From the NCBI GenBank assembly GCA_000695325.1, contig AVPN01000081.1, positions 76,614-104,743 of the forward strand: DNA of 28,130 nucleotides, written 5' to 3'. The notes under the pieces were generated by a model. That model was not told the DNA's origin. It saw only the letters and a program-made list of their open reading frames with translations, and searched no databases. The position numbers and the translations under genes are program-made. The stretch is from Pleurobrachia bachei (Eukaryota > Ctenophora > Tentaculata > Cydippida > Pleurobrachiidae). Shown here piece by piece: positions 28,073 through 28,130 of the stretch; the first letter of the stretch is position 1, and each line of letters begins with the position of its first letter.

Positions 28073-28130
28073 CCGCTAGGAGCTCCGTCAGACATGGGAC
28101 GGAGAGCTCCGTCAGATATAGTACGGAGCA
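28073..28130. repeat. Tandem short hairpins at the right edge
   Basis: Two adjacent ~24-bp units, each a hairpin: AGCTCCGTCAGACATGGGAC+GGAG (28081-28104) and AGCTCCGTCAGATATAGTAC+GGAGC (28105-28129). A looser related GTCCGTCAC precedes them. They may be subterminal repeats of a DNA transposon cut by the window edge. Confidence 0.6.

Overview
The window looks like nuclear DNA of an animal. It holds intron-containing genes with GT-AG introns and several proteins of the metazoan ER, mitochondrion and nucleolus. Introns are mostly short (about 90-700 bp), genes are tightly packed, and local tandem duplications are frequent. A compact invertebrate genome, possibly a sponge or another early-branching animal, fits. 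That placement is inference, because no species-diagnostic gene is present. I see no tRNA, rRNA or CRISPR.

Layout, left to right. (a) 1-5068, minus strand: PWP1 (complete, 2 exons) followed by the 5' part of a dynamin-type GTPase gene. A partial tandem copy (PWP1 last exon plus GTPase first exons) runs off the left edge. (b) 5802-12982, minus strand: a complete 10-exon ribophorin I gene (RPN1, oligosaccharyltransferase subunit). Its 3.7-kb intron 7 contains a whole intronless SVOP/SV2-like MFS transporter gene, a truncated tandem copy of it, and inverted repeats at both edges of the cassette. (c) 13423-17213, minus strand: three SEC61G genes encoding an identical 68-residue Sec61-gamma, with a truncated RPN1 copy (exons 1-4) between the first and second. 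SEC61G and RPN1 products meet at the ER translocon. (d) 17214-19873: a gene-free stretch with a small inverted-repeat element, a duplicated ~220-bp block and a dense GGCGCC palindrome array. (e) 19874-20380, plus strand: mitochondrial ribosomal protein mL49. (f) 20580-25299, minus strand: an 11-exon SLC2A13/HMIT-like proton-coupled sugar (myo-inositol) transporter. (g) 25300-28130: mostly unassigned, with two weak exon candidates on plus, one on minus, and a hairpin-rich right end.

The strongest anomaly comes from comparing duplicated blocks. Two segments, each exactly 50 bp (3865-3914 in PWP1 and 15798-15847 downstream of the second SEC61G), are the base-by-base complement of their paralogous copies WITHOUT reversal. 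Flanks are flush and all 50 positions fit. An inversion gives the reverse complement, so no known DNA rearrangement produces this. Either the sequence record was altered or mishandled, or the process is undescribed. The first segment replaces about 17 residues of a WD40 repeat in the only full-length PWP1.

Exon boundaries below were derived by hand from splice motifs, reading frame and remembered family sequences. No alignment program was run.
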